Positions 31,116-39,737 of a stretch of DNA of 64,000 bases are shown piece after piece. Within the stretch, counting starts at the first letter, position 1; each line of letters begins with the position of its first letter. A model generated the notes under the pieces. That model searched no databases. It worked only from the letters and a program-made list of their open reading frames with translations, and was not told where the DNA came from. Position numbers and translations under genes: made by a program. The DNA is taken from positions 3,782,001 to 3,846,000 of the forward strand of contig OZ242042.1 in NCBI GenBank assembly GCA_965204905.1, read 5' to 3'. Origin of the DNA: Bin87 sp965204905. Its GTDB lineage: Bacteria; Chloroflexota; Dehalococcoidia; Lucifugimonadales; UBA3495.

Positions 31116-31892
31116 CTAGCCGTTGTCGAACTGCGTGGTGTTGGGCGCAGTCTGGCGGTTGCGGCCTCTTCCCTGATTCCGCCGGCCGCGCGTGTTTGAG
31201 CGTCCTCTGACGGGAGGCGGCTGGTCAGTTGTGGCTGCTGTCGTCTCTTCGTTAATCGCGGGAGTTTCTTCAATCGCGGGAGTTTCTTCGCTTTTGTGTT
31301 CTGCGGCTTCGGGCGCGCGACCGTTGCGCGGACGGGGGACGCGAGTGGGATCGCGTTCCGCGTTGCGGCGACGGCGTTCGCGTTGTGCGTTGACTCGTTC
31401 CGCTTCCACCGCCAGTTCCTCATCGACGCGACGCAGGGCCGCCTCGCGCCCGTCCCGCAACTTCAGCATCTCGGTTTCCAGCAGGAAAAAATCACCTTTG
31501 GAAAGCAGGTGCAAATTGCCCTGGAACGCCATGTGCCAGTCTTCGGGCGGCCACTTCCGCAGATATTCCAAACGATAAGCGATCAAACCGGCGTCGATAT
31601 ACTGTTCCTGGTTCAGCACTACGTCCGGTTCGATGTGGATGAGATAGGGCCAGGGCGTCTTGCCTTCCTTGACCCAGGGAGTGGCTCTGACTTCTTCGTA
31701 TCCCCTGGTTACGGTGGCGGTGGCGGTGAACACGCGCTGGCCGCTGACGTAATAAATAATGCGGTCGCCGGGTTCAACCCGCTGCACTTTGCGTCGGTAT
31801 TCGGCTTTCAAACCCTGTTGCGAGAAGCCCAATTCGCTAGTGATGTCGAAATTCTGCTTGTTGCAATTAATCATCCAGAAGTTATGCGGCAT
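31116..31892 (-). CDS. EVE-domain (PUA-like) protein with a basic disordered tail
   Basis: The N-terminal 140 residues are an EVE domain: FWMINCNKQNFDITSELGFS, VEPGDRIIYYVSGQRVFTAT and then PYLIHIEPDVVLNQ. EVE domains bind modified bases such as 5-methylcytosine or modified RNA. Residues about 155-258 are an Arg/Gln/Thr-rich, Gly-poor to RG-rich disordered tail (RGRSNTRGRRNQGRGRNR) that may bind nucleic acid. The start at 31892 was chosen because the EVE strand begins right after it. Convergent with queG. Confidence 0.8.
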   Translation of the reverse strand: MPHNFWMINCNKQNFDITSELGFSQQGLKAEYRRKVQRVEPGDRIIYYVSGQRVFTATATVTRGYEEVRATPWVKEGKTPWPYLIHIEPDVVLNQEQYIDAGLIAYRLEYLRKWPPEDWHMAFQGNLHLLSKGDFFLLETEMLKLRDGREAALRRVDEELAVEAERVNAQRERRRRNAERDPTRVPRPRNGRAPEAAEHKSEETPAIEETPAINEETTAATTDQPPPVRGRSNTRGRRNQGRGRNRQTAPNTTQFDNG

Positions 31893-32030
31893 ATCTAGAT
31901 CCCGGCAATGGATGGCGCATCCGGAAGTTGGGCGCATTTTAGCACAAACTCCCGGATACCTCCCGGCGCGATTGAGAGGAAATTTCGCTACTCATGATTC
32001 AGCCGGATGGTAACTGAAAGCGACCTGCCG

Positions 32031-32909
32031 TCACGGACCGTATTGGGTCTTCCCCCAACATTCGATCCGGTATTCCAGCGTGATCCCACACGCGTGGCTC
32101 GTCCCCGTGTCCACCGACCTAAACTGCCCATCCGGTGGTAACGCCCGACCATCCAAGGTGTCTTTGCCCCAGCATTCCACTGTCCCATCCGGGCGGATGC
32201 CACACCCGTACGACCTTTCCACGCTGATGGACGTGAACTTACCCGGCGGATGGTGCATAAACTCCCGGTCCGGGGGGCCCCAGCACTCGATCTCACCGCT
32301 GGACCGCAGCCCGCACATTCCGTAGCCAGCGGCGCTGATGGACTGGAATTCGCCAGCGGGCGGGGTTGCCCATTCCTCGGATGCGGCCGCGCCCCAACAT
32401 GCCAGCTCACGGTCAACTCTGAAGGCGCAGGCATAACCAGCATCCATCGAGAAATCCACGAAAGTCCCGTCGGGGACCTGAGATAGGTCGCTGAGATCGC
32501 GCCCCCAGCACCTCATTTGCCCATCCTGCCGCAGTGCACAAACGTCCATGCTCCCCTTTTCGACGGCCGAAAATCTCTGAAATGGCTTGCTGCCGCCGTC
32601 CACCCTGCCCCAACACTTCAGACGACCGTCATACCGCAGCGCGCAGTTGCCGTAGTGTCCCGAAGCCACGGCGACGAATGTCCCTTCGTCTGGCGCGTCC
32701 AGCATCCCCTTCTCCTCGTTGGCGGCGTCCAGTCCCCAGCACTGCACCGACCCGTCTAGACGCAGACCACACGTGAACGCCGACCCCACGCTCACGGCCT
32801 GATAGAGTTCCTCAGGCGGTGGTTTAGGCTCGTCCGGCCCGCAGGCCGCGAGGGAGAGGACGACCGCCGCCAGCGCCAACCCTATAAGCGTGTAAAACCG
32901 TTTTGCCAT
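32031..32909 (-). CDS. RCC1-like seven-repeat lipoprotein
   Basis: A 292-residue exported lipoprotein. The signal ends in LSLAAC, a lipobox. It is followed by seven repeats of the pattern C-G/A-L/I-R-x-DG-x2-x-CWG (for example CGLRLDGSVQCWG and CALRYDGRLKCWG). Seven units match a seven-bladed RCC1/BLIP-II propeller, and the two cysteines per repeat could form disulfides within blades. Ligand unknown. The next lipoprotein gene lies 15 bp upstream in the same orientation. Confidence 0.82.
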   Translation of the reverse strand: MAKRFYTLIGLALAAVVLSLAACGPDEPKPPPEELYQAVSVGSAFTCGLRLDGSVQCWGLDAANEEKGMLDAPDEGTFVAVASGHYGNCALRYDGRLKCWGRVDGGSKPFQRFSAVEKGSMDVCALRQDGQMRCWGRDLSDLSQVPDGTFVDFSMDAGYACAFRVDRELACWGAAASEEWATPPAGEFQSISAAGYGMCGLRSSGEIECWGPPDREFMHHPPGKFTSISVERSYGCGIRPDGTVECWGKDTLDGRALPPDGQFRSVDTGTSHACGITLEYRIECWGKTQYGP

Positions 32910-32923
32910 TGTCGTGCTCTCCC

Positions 32924-33928
32924 TTAGTTGTTGTCGCCGCTGATGTGCTCGGAGACCCCCGGCTTTTCGAGGTTCGCCAGCAGTCCTTCCCGAACCAGAG
33001 CATCCACGGTGTCGGGTTCCTCATCGTGCAAACGCCGTAGTTCGGCAGCCCAGGCGGTATCCTGGGCTGCGAACAGCCCTTCTTGCTTGGCGCAGTCCCG
33101 CGACGGCTCTGTCAGCCGTTCCCGCAAGTCCTTGTCGGGTCCCGTTAAGGCTTCCTCTTTGGCCAGGTGCGTGTTGGGTCGGTCAAGATTCTGCCACGGG
33201 AACAGGAGCTCTCTGTTGATATCCTTAAACCCCTTGTCTTCCAAGCACGTGATGGTGGCTTCCCACGCCTTCACTACTTCTGGGTCGCGGTTGCCCACGG
33301 TCTGGACCTTAGGCCAAGCGTCAAATATGCCACCGAACGCCTTGTTGATGTTGTCAGCAGCCTGCTCTGAGCATCCAACGGCTATGTCACCCGTCGTGGT
33401 GATGCCAGCACACCGGGCGTACCCGTCGCGGAAGAAAACAGACTGGTACTCCGAGACTATGGCGGTGCCGCACGCTAGCTGTTCCTCCGCGGTTGCTCGC
33501 CCCGAACATTGGTCGTGAACGTGACCCGGCAATTGCTGGGAACACCAATCCCGGTCCTGGGAATTGTCGTTGTCGTCGAATAACCCGATCTTCTTGCATC
33601 CTTCTAAACCCTGGCCGTGCGGCGTCAACGGCGTCGGTGGCGAGGCCGTACTCGCAACGCCACCATAAACGTGCTGGGTCTGGCGTCCCCCGCCGTCGCC
33701 CTCTTCTTCTGGTTCTGGTGTTGATGTTGGCTCCGGCGTTGGCTCCGGCGTTGATGTTAGTTCAGGCGTTGGTTCGGCTGTGGGCTCTTGCTGCTGCCCC
33801 ACAACTAGTTCCGCAGCGCCGCCGGGGGACTCACCAGATACGGCGTCCGGTGGTGCGGCGGAGGCACAAGCCGCTAGCCCCAGCATGATCGGCAGAAGCA
33901 CCAAAGCCGCCAAATACGATAGTTTCAT
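32924..33928 (-). CDS. Lipoprotein with Pro/Glu/Thr-rich linker
   Basis: A 334-residue protein with a lipobox LGLAAC (about residue 21) and a start at ATG 33928 (GGAGAACATTTC upstream). After it comes a low-complexity linker of EPTPE/STPEPEP units encoded by repeated GGCTCCGGCGTT-type DNA at 33715-33775. The mature part has even-spaced cysteines (WCSQQLPGHVHDQCSG, CAGITTTGDIAVGCSEQ, CLEDKGF) suggesting disulfides in an extracellular domain. No known family recognised. Probably in one operon with the RCC1-like lipoprotein. Confidence 0.7.
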   Translation of the reverse strand: MKLSYLAALVLLPIMLGLAACASAAPPDAVSGESPGGAAELVVGQQQEPTAEPTPELTSTPEPTPEPTSTPEPEEEGDGGGRQTQHVYGGVASTASPPTPLTPHGQGLEGCKKIGLFDDNDNSQDRDWCSQQLPGHVHDQCSGRATAEEQLACGTAIVSEYQSVFFRDGYARCAGITTTGDIAVGCSEQAADNINKAFGGIFDAWPKVQTVGNRDPEVVKAWEATITCLEDKGFKDINRELLFPWQNLDRPNTHLAKEEALTGPDKDLRERLTEPSRDCAKQEGLFAAQDTAWAAELRRLHDEEPDTVDALVREGLLANLEKPGVSEHISGDNN

Positions 33929-34007
33929 GAAATGTTCTCCGTGTTGTTGGGTATGTGGCATCCCACCCTAGTCAGCACTCGTTGCGTGCCGACGCCAAGG
34001 GCGTATT

Positions 34008-34079
34008 AGGAGATTTGCTCCTCCCTTTCCATACCCAGCCGTGCGAAGAAAAGCACCACGTCGTGCTCCTCTCCTAATG
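34008..34079. other. Inverted repeat ATTAGGAGA / TCTCCTAAT in the VWA-lipoprotein gap
   Basis: Nine-base arms at 34008-34016 and 34071-34079 enclose 54 bp that also contain an AGCACCACGT-GTGCT stem. The gap 33929-34185 has no credible gene on either strand (weak frames lack ribosome sites). It might be a structured leader for the lipoprotein gene or a decayed element. Confidence 0.3.
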
Positions 34080-34185
34080 AGCGGTGCGGGCGACGCCCGG
34101 CGCGCCGGCCCGTTGGGGCCGAGGCGCTGGACGTCGCCGAAGGATGTGGATGGACGGCGTTTTGTTCCATCCGCCGACCCGGTTA

Positions 34186-35877
34186 TTAGCTACCGGGAGC
34201 GTCGGCCTCAAAGCTGGCCGCTTGAATCGCCAGGCTGGCGAAGTCGGAGACTTCGTTCATATTCGGGAGCAGCATCTGCACTCGGCGGGCCTCTTCCGCC
34301 ACTGCCTGGAGGTTGCCCTCGCGGGCCCAGTAGCTGCCGCGCAGGACCTCGGCAAATTCGGCGACCACCGCGGATAGTTGGAAGGTTGGAGGGGTCTCTT
34401 CAAACGAGGCAGTCAAATCGCTGTGGTGGAACTCCTGGTTGATTTCGACCACTTCGTTGAGTCCGACGTCCTCGTAGCGCATGTAAACCGTTCCGATGTC
34501 GCCCTCGGCGCCTTCGCGGAGTTTCAGCTCGTAGAGGGCAGTGACGCTGTGTCCGGCGCCGATTTCGCCGGCGTCCACCGCGTCGTTGCGGAAGTCATCG
34601 TCGTCCACGTCGCGGTTCTCGTAGCCCATGAGTCGGTAGCGGCTGACGGTCTCGGGGTTGAATTCGACCTGCACCTTGGCGTCCTTTGCAATCACCTGGA
34701 GGGTTCCGGTGAGGTCCTCGACGAAGATGCGGCGGGCCTCGGAGAGCGTATCGACGTAGTAGTAAGCGCCGTCGCCATCGTTGGCAAGCTGCTCCATGAG
34801 GATGTCGTTGTAGTTGCCCATCCCGAAACCGACGGTGGTGAGGGTCACGCCCTGGTCAACATAGTCCTGGACCTGACGCAGTATCGATTCATGGCCGGTG
34901 TTGCCCACGTTGCCCACGCCGTCGGAGAGCACCATGACGCGGGTGATGCGGTCGGACTGCACCTCATCCACCGCCAGCGCGTAGGCGACTTTCAGGCCGT
35001 CCTCCACGTAGGTGGAACCGCCCGGCTGCAGGGAATCGATGGCCTGTAGTATCTTGCCCCGTTCGCGGCCCTCGGTGGCTTCCAGCAGCACGGAGCCGCG
35101 ATCGCCGTAGGTCACAATGGCAACCTTGTCGTCGGAGCGCAGTTCGTCCACTAGCAGCCGCAGCGACTGCTTCACGAGTTCCAGCCGGTCCTCGCGAGCC
35201 ATGGAGCCGGAAATGTCGATGGTGAACACCAGGGTGGCGTCCTGCCTCTGCTCGTCAAGGAGTTCTTTCCCCTGTAGTCCGACGCGCATCAGCCAGTGAT
35301 TGCCGTTGCCGAACGGGGACGGCGAGCCGTCGATGTGAATAGCGAAGGCGTCATCGGTGGGCGCCTCGTAGCCCTGATCGAAGTAGTTGACGAACTCTTC
35401 CACCCGTATGGAGTTCTGGTTGGGCAGGTGCCCGTCGTCGAGGAACTTGCGGGCGATAGTGTACGACGCAGTGTCCACGTCAATGGCGAAAGTGGAGAGC
35501 CGGTCGTCCTCCGTGTCGATAAACGGGTTGACGCCATAGTGTTGGAAAAAGGTCAGGTCATAAGGAGCGTCGTTGACAGTGGCCGAGCCACCGACGTTGT
35601 TGAATCCCTCTGGCTGGGATGGCCCCGAGGCCGGAATTGGTGCTGACTGCTGCGCGGGTGCGCTCGCTGGGTGCGCGGCGGCTGGAGCAGGCTGCTGGGC
35701 GGCCGCCGGGGCTTGGGTAGCGGCCGCAGCGGACTGGGCTTGTTCGGCCACAGCGGGAACGGATTGGGCAGCGGGAGCCGCCGGAGCGGGGGCCTCCGCG
35801 CTGCCGCCACAGGCCATTACCGCAAGCAGCACCACGATCAGCAGTGGAACGATTGCCTTTGACATTATCGGGTTCAT
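34186..35877 (-). CDS. VWA-domain lipoprotein (YfbK-like)
   Basis: A 563-residue protein. Signal and lipobox: LLIVVLLAVMAC. An Ala/Pro/Gln-rich linker (residues 25-90) leads to a YfbK-type N-terminal domain (FSTFAIDVDTASYTIARKFL-like) and a von Willebrand A domain with MIDAS motif DISGSM near residue 225 and Thr in GGSTYVEDGL. A DUF3520-like C-terminal beta domain follows (GHSVTALYELKL). GAGGCGATGAG with AAAGGAGG gives the start at 35877. Binding-protein function on the outer surface is likely; ligand unknown. It is divergent from the HTH-TPR gene. Confidence 0.88.
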   Translation of the reverse strand: MNPIMSKAIVPLLIVVLLAVMACGGSAEAPAPAAPAAQSVPAVAEQAQSAAAATQAPAAAQQPAPAAAHPASAPAQQSAPIPASGPSQPEGFNNVGGSATVNDAPYDLTFFQHYGVNPFIDTEDDRLSTFAIDVDTASYTIARKFLDDGHLPNQNSIRVEEFVNYFDQGYEAPTDDAFAIHIDGSPSPFGNGNHWLMRVGLQGKELLDEQRQDATLVFTIDISGSMAREDRLELVKQSLRLLVDELRSDDKVAIVTYGDRGSVLLEATEGRERGKILQAIDSLQPGGSTYVEDGLKVAYALAVDEVQSDRITRVMVLSDGVGNVGNTGHESILRQVQDYVDQGVTLTTVGFGMGNYNDILMEQLANDGDGAYYYVDTLSEARRIFVEDLTGTLQVIAKDAKVQVEFNPETVSRYRLMGYENRDVDDDDFRNDAVDAGEIGAGHSVTALYELKLREGAEGDIGTVYMRYEDVGLNEVVEINQEFHHSDLTASFEETPPTFQLSAVVAEFAEVLRGSYWAREGNLQAVAEEARRVQMLLPNMNEVSDFASLAIQAASFEADAPGS

Positions 35878-35983
35878 CTCATCGCCTCCTTTGATTTGGT
35901 TTTGGCGATGTCAAGGTTAGGTGTTCATCGGTTGTACACTGAACGACAGATGTGTAACACTCGGTGCGTTTTGTGCGACAGGA

Positions 35984-37960
35984 TTGTATCTTTTGCCAGA
36001 TTTCGGCGAAATTCTCACTTCCCACATTGACCGGTCGGGGATCAGCGATTCCGACTTGGCCCGGCGCATCGGTGTGAGCCGCGCAACCCTGATCCGTTGG
36101 AAGGAGGGCCTCACCGCAAGGCCCCGCTACCGCGAGGATGTCCTTCGTTGCGCTGAGGTGCTGAGGCTCACCCCGGAGGAACGGGACGAGCTGTTGCGGG
36201 CGGCGGATTTCGAGCCGGAAGCGCCGCCCGCTGAGGTTCCGCCGCCGGAACCGGCCCCCGACCCAACGCCCGTATCGCCGGCCGAATCCGATGCGCCGCC
36301 GGGTCCGGCCCGCAGACGCCGGAGACTCCGGATCGTCGTATCAGCCGCAGTGGCGACGGTGGTGGCTGCCATCGCGCTGGCGCTGGCGCTGGTCGGTCTT
36401 TCCGGTGAGCCGGACCATTCCGTGGCCCCAACCGCAGAACCGCCGGTCGATGTTCCCAGTGAGCCCGACCATCCCGTAGCCGAAACCGGAGAGGCGCTGA
36501 TCGTGATCGCGCCGTTCGCCAACTATACCGCCGGCCAGCTGGAGTTCAACATCCGTGGGCGCCTCAGAGACAGCATAAACCGTGAGGTCGCCGCCGCCGG
36601 ACTTGATGGCATCAGAATTGACGATTGGGTGGAAACCGTCTCGGGGCACCGGGCGGCGTTGTCTGCCGCTGAGCGGTCGGGCGCGGCGATCGTGATCTGG
36701 GGTGAGTACGACAGCGGCAGGGTATTGGCCAACCTGACCTCGACCCCTACGGAGAGCGAATCTCTGGGCCCGCAGGTTGTGGAAATCGCCACATCGCCAT
36801 CCGGGTTGCCCACCGCCATCAACATCGACCTGACCGCCGAGGTGCGTTCGGTGGCGCTGCTGACGCTGAGCCAGGTGTACCTGCAACGGAGCGAGTACGA
36901 ACCGGCCAAGACGGTGTTGTACCAGGCTCTTGAGCATCCGCCCGCGGATCCCGCTGCCTTGGCCAATCTGCGCTATCGGTTGGGCCAAGCCTACCTGGGC
37001 GGCGAGTACGCCGACCTGGACGAGGCCATCTGGAGGTTCACCGAGGTGCTGTCGGTGCAGCCCCGATCCGCCGATACCTATAGCAGTCGCGGCCTGGCGT
37101 ACCTGGAACGTGGCCGACCGGGCGACGAGGATCTGGCTATCGCCGACCTGACCAGGGCGTCGGAACTGGCTCCACACCTGGCAACCCCGTACTTCAACCG
37201 GGCTACGGCCTACATAACCAGAGGGCAGCCCGGCGACCAGTACCGGGCGTTGGACGATCTGGACCGAGCAATCGACGCCGGCGTGGATGGCCCGGGTGTG
37301 TACGTGAACCGGGCGTCCGTGTATCTGGCGCGGGGCCACGATGGCGACCTTGACCTGGCCTTTGCGGACCTGGAACGGGCGATTGAAATAGACCCCAACC
37401 TGGCGACGACCTGGGTGAACCGGGGCAACGCCCTGTTGCAGAGAGGTGAAGACGGCGACGTTGAACAGGCCATTGCCGACTTCACGAAAGCCATCGACAT
37501 CGCGCCCGACAACCCGCTCGGCTATCACCACCGGGCGCTGGCACACTCGGAGGCGGAGAGATGGGAGCCTGCAAACTCCGACCTGCGGGCGACCCAGGAA
37601 CGGGACCCACGCAATCCGGAGATCAACAATGCGCTCTGCCGGCAGCTGGGGGTACAGCGCCGAACGGAGGACGCGCTGCCCTTCTGTAACCTGGCGCTGG
37701 AGCGCGAGCCGGACGGGCCGGCCCGGGACAGCCGGGGGTTGGTGTACGGCGTCATGGGTTCGACTGACGAGGCAATCGCGGACTTCAGGGTTTTTCTGGC
37801 CTGGGTGGATGCTTCGGAGAAACCGACCTGCCGTCCCCACTACCGGCCCAGCCGGGAGTCGTGGATCAGCGCGCTGGAGTCAGGCGACAATCCGTTCGAC
37901 GACGCAACGCTCCGCGAACTGCGGTTACGCCCGGCATCACCGGGGAGCGCTCCCTGCTGA
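35984..37960 (+). CDS. HTH-membrane-TPR sensor-like protein
   Basis: A 658-residue protein from TTG 35984 (upstream starts at 35921 also possible). The N-terminal XRE-type HTH (SDLARRIGVSRATLIRWKEG) is followed by a Pro-rich linker, an Arg cluster, a single membrane helix (about residues 110-138) and a large outer region. The latter starts with an IVIAPF...GEY domain (adenylate-cyclase-associated or FlgO-like strand pattern) and at least six TPR repeats (SRGLAYLERGRPG, NRATAYITRGQPG, NRASVYLARGHDG, NRGNALLQRGEDG). The layout, a cytoplasmic DNA-binding head and an external TPR, suggests a one-component membrane-bound regulator, probably of the divergent VWA gene. Confidence 0.75.
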   Translation: MYLLPDFGEILTSHIDRSGISDSDLARRIGVSRATLIRWKEGLTARPRYREDVLRCAEVLRLTPEERDELLRAADFEPEAPPAEVPPPEPAPDPTPVSPAESDAPPGPARRRRRLRIVVSAAVATVVAAIALALALVGLSGEPDHSVAPTAEPPVDVPSEPDHPVAETGEALIVIAPFANYTAGQLEFNIRGRLRDSINREVAAAGLDGIRIDDWVETVSGHRAALSAAERSGAAIVIWGEYDSGRVLANLTSTPTESESLGPQVVEIATSPSGLPTAINIDLTAEVRSVALLTLSQVYLQRSEYEPAKTVLYQALEHPPADPAALANLRYRLGQAYLGGEYADLDEAIWRFTEVLSVQPRSADTYSSRGLAYLERGRPGDEDLAIADLTRASELAPHLATPYFNRATAYITRGQPGDQYRALDDLDRAIDAGVDGPGVYVNRASVYLARGHDGDLDLAFADLERAIEIDPNLATTWVNRGNALLQRGEDGDVEQAIADFTKAIDIAPDNPLGYHHRALAHSEAERWEPANSDLRATQERDPRNPEINNALCRQLGVQRRTEDALPFCNLALEREPDGPARDSRGLVYGVMGSTDEAIADFRVFLAWVDASEKPTCRPHYRPSRESWISALESGDNPFDDATLRELRLRPASPGSAPC

Positions 37961-38065
37961 GGGGCGCACCGAGTCGCCTTGCCGCCAGGTATTTGTCCGC
38001 AAACGGGTAATGTTGTACCATCCCTGCGCTGATAAATCGGTAAACCGACCACCGGGAGTGAATCT

Positions 38066-39241
38066 ATGGCCAGCACCGCACAACGTGAACGCGATATCGC
38101 AATCGTGGGAGTCGCCGAGTCCGACGTTATGGGTACCGTACCCGACAAGTCCTCGCTGCAACACCACGCCGAGGCCGCGCACAACGCGCTGGAAGACGCC
38201 GGACTGTCCATGTCCGACGTTAATGGCCTGATGACCGCGGGCTTCAGCACGTTGGTGACCGCGGAGTATTTCGGGTTGCAGCCTTCTTTCACCGACAACA
38301 CGTCGGTGGGCGGTTCGTCATTCGTGATCCACGTGGCCCACGCTGCCGCCGCCATTCGCGCCGGCTACTGCGACACGGTCCTCATCACCCACGGGCAGGC
38401 TGGGCGATCTACCCGCGTTCCGGTTCCGCCGGACCGCAACCTCCCCGTGGCGCAGTATGAGACGCCCTACGGGATGATTGGCCAGCCCATCAACTACGCG
38501 ATGGCCTGCACCCGGTACATGCACGAGTACGGCGAGGAGCGCACCAGGCAGGCGTTGGCGGAAATCGCCGTGTCCACCCGAGCGTGGGCCAACCTGAACC
38601 CGGTGGCCTACATGCACGAAACGCCGATGTCATTCGACGACTACCACAACTCCCGCTGGGTGGCGTGGCCTTTCCACCTGTTCGACTGCTGCCTGGTCAC
38701 CGACTCCGGCGCCGCCATCATCGTGACCACGGCGGAGAACGCGCGCAACTGCCGCAAGGAACCGGTGTGGGTGCTGGGCGCGGCGGAAGGCCACGACCAC
38801 AACCTGATCAGTTTCATGCCCGACCACACGTCCACCTGGTCCCGGGAAACCGGCCCCCGGTCGCTGGAGCGCGCCGGCCTCACCCACGCCGACATTGACC
38901 ACACGATGATCTACGACTCCTTCACCTACACGACGCTGGTGACCATTGAGGGGTTGGGCTTCTGCGGCCGCGGCGAGGGGCCGGACTTTGTGGCGGACCA
39001 GCGTACCGCGCCCGGCGGCGAGTTCGCGTTGAACACCAACGGCGGCGGGCTGTCCTATTCGCACCCCGGCATGTACGGCAGCTTCCTGCTGGTGGAAGCG
39101 GTGCGCCAGCTGCGCGGCGAGTGCGGCGAGCGCCAAGTGTACCGCAAGGGTTCGTCCGACCAGCCGGCGGCGACCAGCATCGTGAACGGCACCGGCGGCT
39201 CCCTGTCCTCAACCGGAACGGTGGTGTTGGCAACCGGCTAG
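38066..39241 (+). CDS. Thiolase-like protein lacking the catalytic cysteine
   Basis: A 391-residue thiolase superfamily protein of the SCP-x type. The fold is shown by VGVAESDVMG, ALEDAGLSMSDVNGLMTAG, ITHGQAGRS, DIDHTMIYDSFTYTTL and LNTNGGGLSYSHPGMYG. At the nucleophile position (usual E-x2-CASG) the sequence reads DNTSVGGSSF, so the acyl-accepting Cys is absent; the C-terminal Cys (usual C-x-G) is also missing in GTGGSLSSTG. The His of SHPG is kept. It cannot do ordinary thiolysis; non-decarboxylative or structural roles in SCPx/DUF35-like complexes are possible. Confidence 0.8.
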   Translation: MASTAQRERDIAIVGVAESDVMGTVPDKSSLQHHAEAAHNALEDAGLSMSDVNGLMTAGFSTLVTAEYFGLQPSFTDNTSVGGSSFVIHVAHAAAAIRAGYCDTVLITHGQAGRSTRVPVPPDRNLPVAQYETPYGMIGQPINYAMACTRYMHEYGEERTRQALAEIAVSTRAWANLNPVAYMHETPMSFDDYHNSRWVAWPFHLFDCCLVTDSGAAIIVTTAENARNCRKEPVWVLGAAEGHDHNLISFMPDHTSTWSRETGPRSLERAGLTHADIDHTMIYDSFTYTTLVTIEGLGFCGRGEGPDFVADQRTAPGGEFALNTNGGGLSYSHPGMYGSFLLVEAVRQLRGECGERQVYRKGSSDQPAATSIVNGTGGSLSSTGTVVLATG

Positions 39242-39270
39242 GAAAGCGTTGGGCTGGCGGCTGTTGTACA

Positions 39271-39666
39271 ATGGAGCCGCTGAAAAGCATCGGGGAACGC
39301 TACTGGATAGCGTATTACCTGGTGTACGTCATCACTGTAGGCGTCGGACTCTGGCGATACCGGCCATGGCAACAGTCTGGCAATGATGAGTTGTACGCGC
39401 TGGTAGCTATCTTTGCCCTGGCCGCCGGCGTTGCCTTGCTGGCGGCAATCCTGATGGAGGTGATTGGTCGCATGGTGCTGCTGATACCGTCTGAGATTAA
39501 GAGACTTAAAGAAATGGGCCGCAAAGAGGGCCGCGTCGAAGGCCGTAAGGAAGGTCGCCAAGAAGAGCGCCAGCGTATCCTCAATGAGGTAGCACAGTTG
39601 GGCGACCAGGTGCCTACCGAAGTGCTCGAAATCTTGAAAGGCGATTCCAACGCCTCTAATGGATGA
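39271..39666 (+). CDS. Two-helix membrane protein with EGR-rich coiled-coil tail
   Basis: A 131-residue protein. Two hydrophobic segments (YYLVYVITVGVGLW and LYALVAIFALAAGVALLAAIL) are followed by a charged helix with GRKEGRVEGRKEGRQEERQ. This tail resembles the small protein at 5287. ATG 39271 was selected over an upstream start that overlaps the thiolase-like gene. No known family. Confidence 0.55.
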   Translation: MEPLKSIGERYWIAYYLVYVITVGVGLWRYRPWQQSGNDELYALVAIFALAAGVALLAAILMEVIGRMVLLIPSEIKRLKEMGRKEGRVEGRKEGRQEERQRILNEVAQLGDQVPTEVLEILKGDSNASNG

Positions 39667-39737
39667 AAGCGATTGAAAATCGACCGGATTGGGATGGAGA
39701 TCCGGCATATCGCCTTGGGTGAGATTCTCTGAATTTT

